Below are positions 63,401 to 64,000 of a stretch of DNA of 64,000 nt, one piece after another. The notes beneath the pieces are model-generated. The model was given only the letters and a program-made list of their open reading frames with translations. It did no database searches and had not been told where the DNA came from. Origin of the DNA: Branchiostoma floridae. Lineage: Eukaryota; Chordata; Leptocardii; Amphioxiformes; Branchiostomatidae. The stretch lies in contig NC_049985.1 in NCBI RefSeq assembly GCF_000003815.2, positions 7,690,066 through 7,754,065 on the forward strand, given 5' to 3'. Every line of letters begins with the position of its first letter. Position 1 is the stretch's first letter. The translations under genes and the position numbers were made by a program.

Positions 63401-64000
63401 CAGTTCACAAAGACAAATCGAGCAGAAAACGTCCGAGTCCCCGAGAACGTTAGATTCTGTGAATGTTCCCGCTACATGCGACTCCAATGATGTACTTTCA
63501 GATCCAGCTTTACATGACAGCTCAGATGACTGGGGAGACGGTAGATCAGCCAAGCCCAAACGTCAGACCAGGAAAAATAGGCTGGCTGCAGTGTTCAACA
63601 AGACGACAGTCAGCACAGATGTGAAGGACAAGGCCCTAAAGGAAAACTGGAGCTTCCCAAGTCATCCTGACACCAAGGACGGCAGCAGTACGGACATGAA
63701 TACAGCAACCTGCTCTGCAGTTCAACAGCCAGATGAGGAGGACCTTGTGGAGGAGGTGAGCACAACGGAGGCAGCCACCAACACCAATCCTCTGTACTTC
63801 TCCATTGTCCAAAGGGTGCAGTCTGGGACTCCAGTTGGGGTGGATGACAACATCAGGATCCTCACTGGAAAGGCGAACACCTCTGATGTACAAGCCTTGC
63901 CTGGTGAGGAACCTGACCCTCAGGAGGAGACAAAAACATCCGCGCCCTCCAGTCCCAAACGACAGAAGCTGAGGCTAGAGAAAGGCTGCTCCACTGACGA
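51195..64000 (+). CDS. N4BP2: NEDD4-binding protein 2 (N4BP2), 3' end outside window
   Basis: Family members combine an N-terminal CUE ubiquitin-binding domain, a P-loop polynucleotide-kinase-like domain and a C-terminal Smr nuclease-type domain. Exons: 51195-51435, 56566-58888, 59110-59228, 60852-60940, 61399-61475, 62312-62470, 62819 to beyond 64000; phases agree throughout. The start MPRRRK is identical to the human N4BP2 start. The CUE domain crosses intron 1 ([15 protein letters not shown] then [15 protein letters not shown]). A long disordered region precedes [16 protein letters not shown], then [15 protein letters not shown] and [13 protein letters not shown]. The Smr domain would lie past the right edge. 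Confidence 0.93.
56177..56238. repeat. (GT)n/(GCGT)n microsatellite
   Basis: A run of GT dinucleotides passing into GCGT repeats, within N4BP2 intron 1. Confidence 0.95.
56492..56538. repeat. 31-bp palindrome between 8-bp direct repeats
   Basis: CTGACACC (56492-56499), then AAGGAGCTTATA, TTGAGA, TATAAGCTCCTTG and a second CTGACACC (56531-56538). The stem is 12-13 bp and perfect. It is 27 bp upstream of the N4BP2 exon 2 acceptor. Confidence 0.85.
56566..58888 (+). CDS. N4BP2: N4BP2 exon 2: CUE end, long disordered region, Walker A
   Basis: 2323 nt, phase 1 to 2. It completes the CUE domain, then about 700 residues rich in Ser, Pro, Asp and Glu. Part is His/Met/Pro-rich (about 58230-58500, [17 protein letters not shown]). 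It ends [19 protein letters not shown] with the Walker A GxxGxGKS. The equivalent human segment is also a single poorly conserved exon with a proline-rich part before the kinase. Confidence 0.93.
59110..62470 (+). CDS. N4BP2: N4BP2 exons 3-6: P-loop kinase domain
   Basis: 59110-59228 ([18 protein letters not shown]...[10 protein letters not shown]), 60852-60940 ([28 protein letters not shown]), 61399-61475 ([19 protein letters not shown]) and 62312-62470 ([18 protein letters not shown] then an Ala/Lys/Gln-rich helix). These match the human kinase domain block by block. Confidence 0.93.
59928..60813. mobile_element. Fold-back DNA element, about 0.9 kb, 80-bp inverted ends
   Basis: GTTTTCGGAAAAACCTGTCCAG...CAGTCTGAAGAGAGGGTCTGC at the left is inverted as GCAGACCCTCTTTTCAGACTG...ACAGGGTTTTCCGAAAACCCC at the right. 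No open frame of note inside. It fills half of N4BP2 intron 3. Confidence 0.82.
61008..61210. repeat. Degenerate (GT)n/(GCATAT) repeat
   Basis: TG-rich tract with interspersed CATATG/CATGTATA in N4BP2 intron 4. It creates apparent Cys/Val-rich frames that are not genes. Confidence 0.92.
62120..62278 (+). mobile_element. LINE 3' tail, GATACA-type family (copy 5)
   Basis: GCTAGATGTACAAAAGTTAGC, TATAACCAGCCGCTGCAG, ATACCGGCTACATAGATACAGATACAG. It ends 33 bp before the acceptor of N4BP2 exon 6 (62312), so the branch point and pyrimidine tract lie almost directly after the insertion. Confidence 0.78.
62819..64000 (+). CDS. N4BP2: N4BP2 exon 7 (open at right edge)
   Basis: A phase-2 acceptor TTTACCACAG opens [14 protein letters not shown] and a continuous frame to the window end. 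It is rich in Lys, Ser, Asp and Thr, with short conserved-looking islands such as [19 protein letters not shown] and [10 protein letters not shown]. It corresponds to the long disordered linker between kinase and Smr domains. Confidence 0.9.

Noticed and set aside
63050-63559. 169-residue frame on the minus strand
   Set aside because: Antisense of the open N4BP2 exon 7; it has no independent start context or homology that I recognise.

Overview
The window is eukaryotic, with long introns, GT-AG splice sites, many non-LTR retrotransposon tails and small fold-back elements. The proteins read as deuterostome, and the gene pairing, intron density and splice-boundary minisatellites point to an invertebrate chordate, most likely amphioxus (Branchiostoma). 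The species call is inference.

Layout, left to right. 1-528: minus-strand retrotransposon fragment (endonuclease start plus a 2A-like motif). 1554-17002 (+): an ATP7-type copper-transporting P1B ATPase. About 20 visible exons give at least 1428 residues; the 5' end lies outside the window. 17003-22113: 3' UTR and intergenic DNA with two fold-back elements. 22114-23134 (+): a GT10 alpha-1,3-fucosyltransferase-like gene, interrupted by a 100-N gap and a one-base frame break. 23135-27639: intergenic DNA and the probable PDS5 3' UTR. 27640-49292 (-): the complete coding region of the cohesin regulator PDS5, 34 coding exons and 1405 residues by my splice model, in which every phase closes. 49293-51194: shared 5' region with E2F-like sites and a DR1 element. 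51195 to beyond 64000 (+): N4BP2 (CUE domain, P-loop kinase), 3' end outside the window.

ATP7 moves copper in the secretory pathway and FUT decorates glycans there; I see no functional link between them. PDS5 and N4BP2 are divergently placed neighbours. The same pair sits together in vertebrates (PDS5A/N4BP2 and PDS5B/N4BP2L1-L2), so this looks like the single pre-duplication state.

The most unusual signal is a recurrent one. At least eleven times in ATP7 and PDS5, a short tandem duplication covers an exon-intron boundary, so a real splice acceptor or donor plus its exon edge is copied 2 to 19 times. The extremes are both in PDS5: a 10 x 55-bp array in which each unit holds a 35-nt segment needed exactly once to keep the frame (a bank of interchangeable micro-exons), and a 19-copy, 56-bp donor array. 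ATP7 also carries a duplicated first-half metal-binding exon in the same phase and two competing 3' terminal exons with different sorting motifs.
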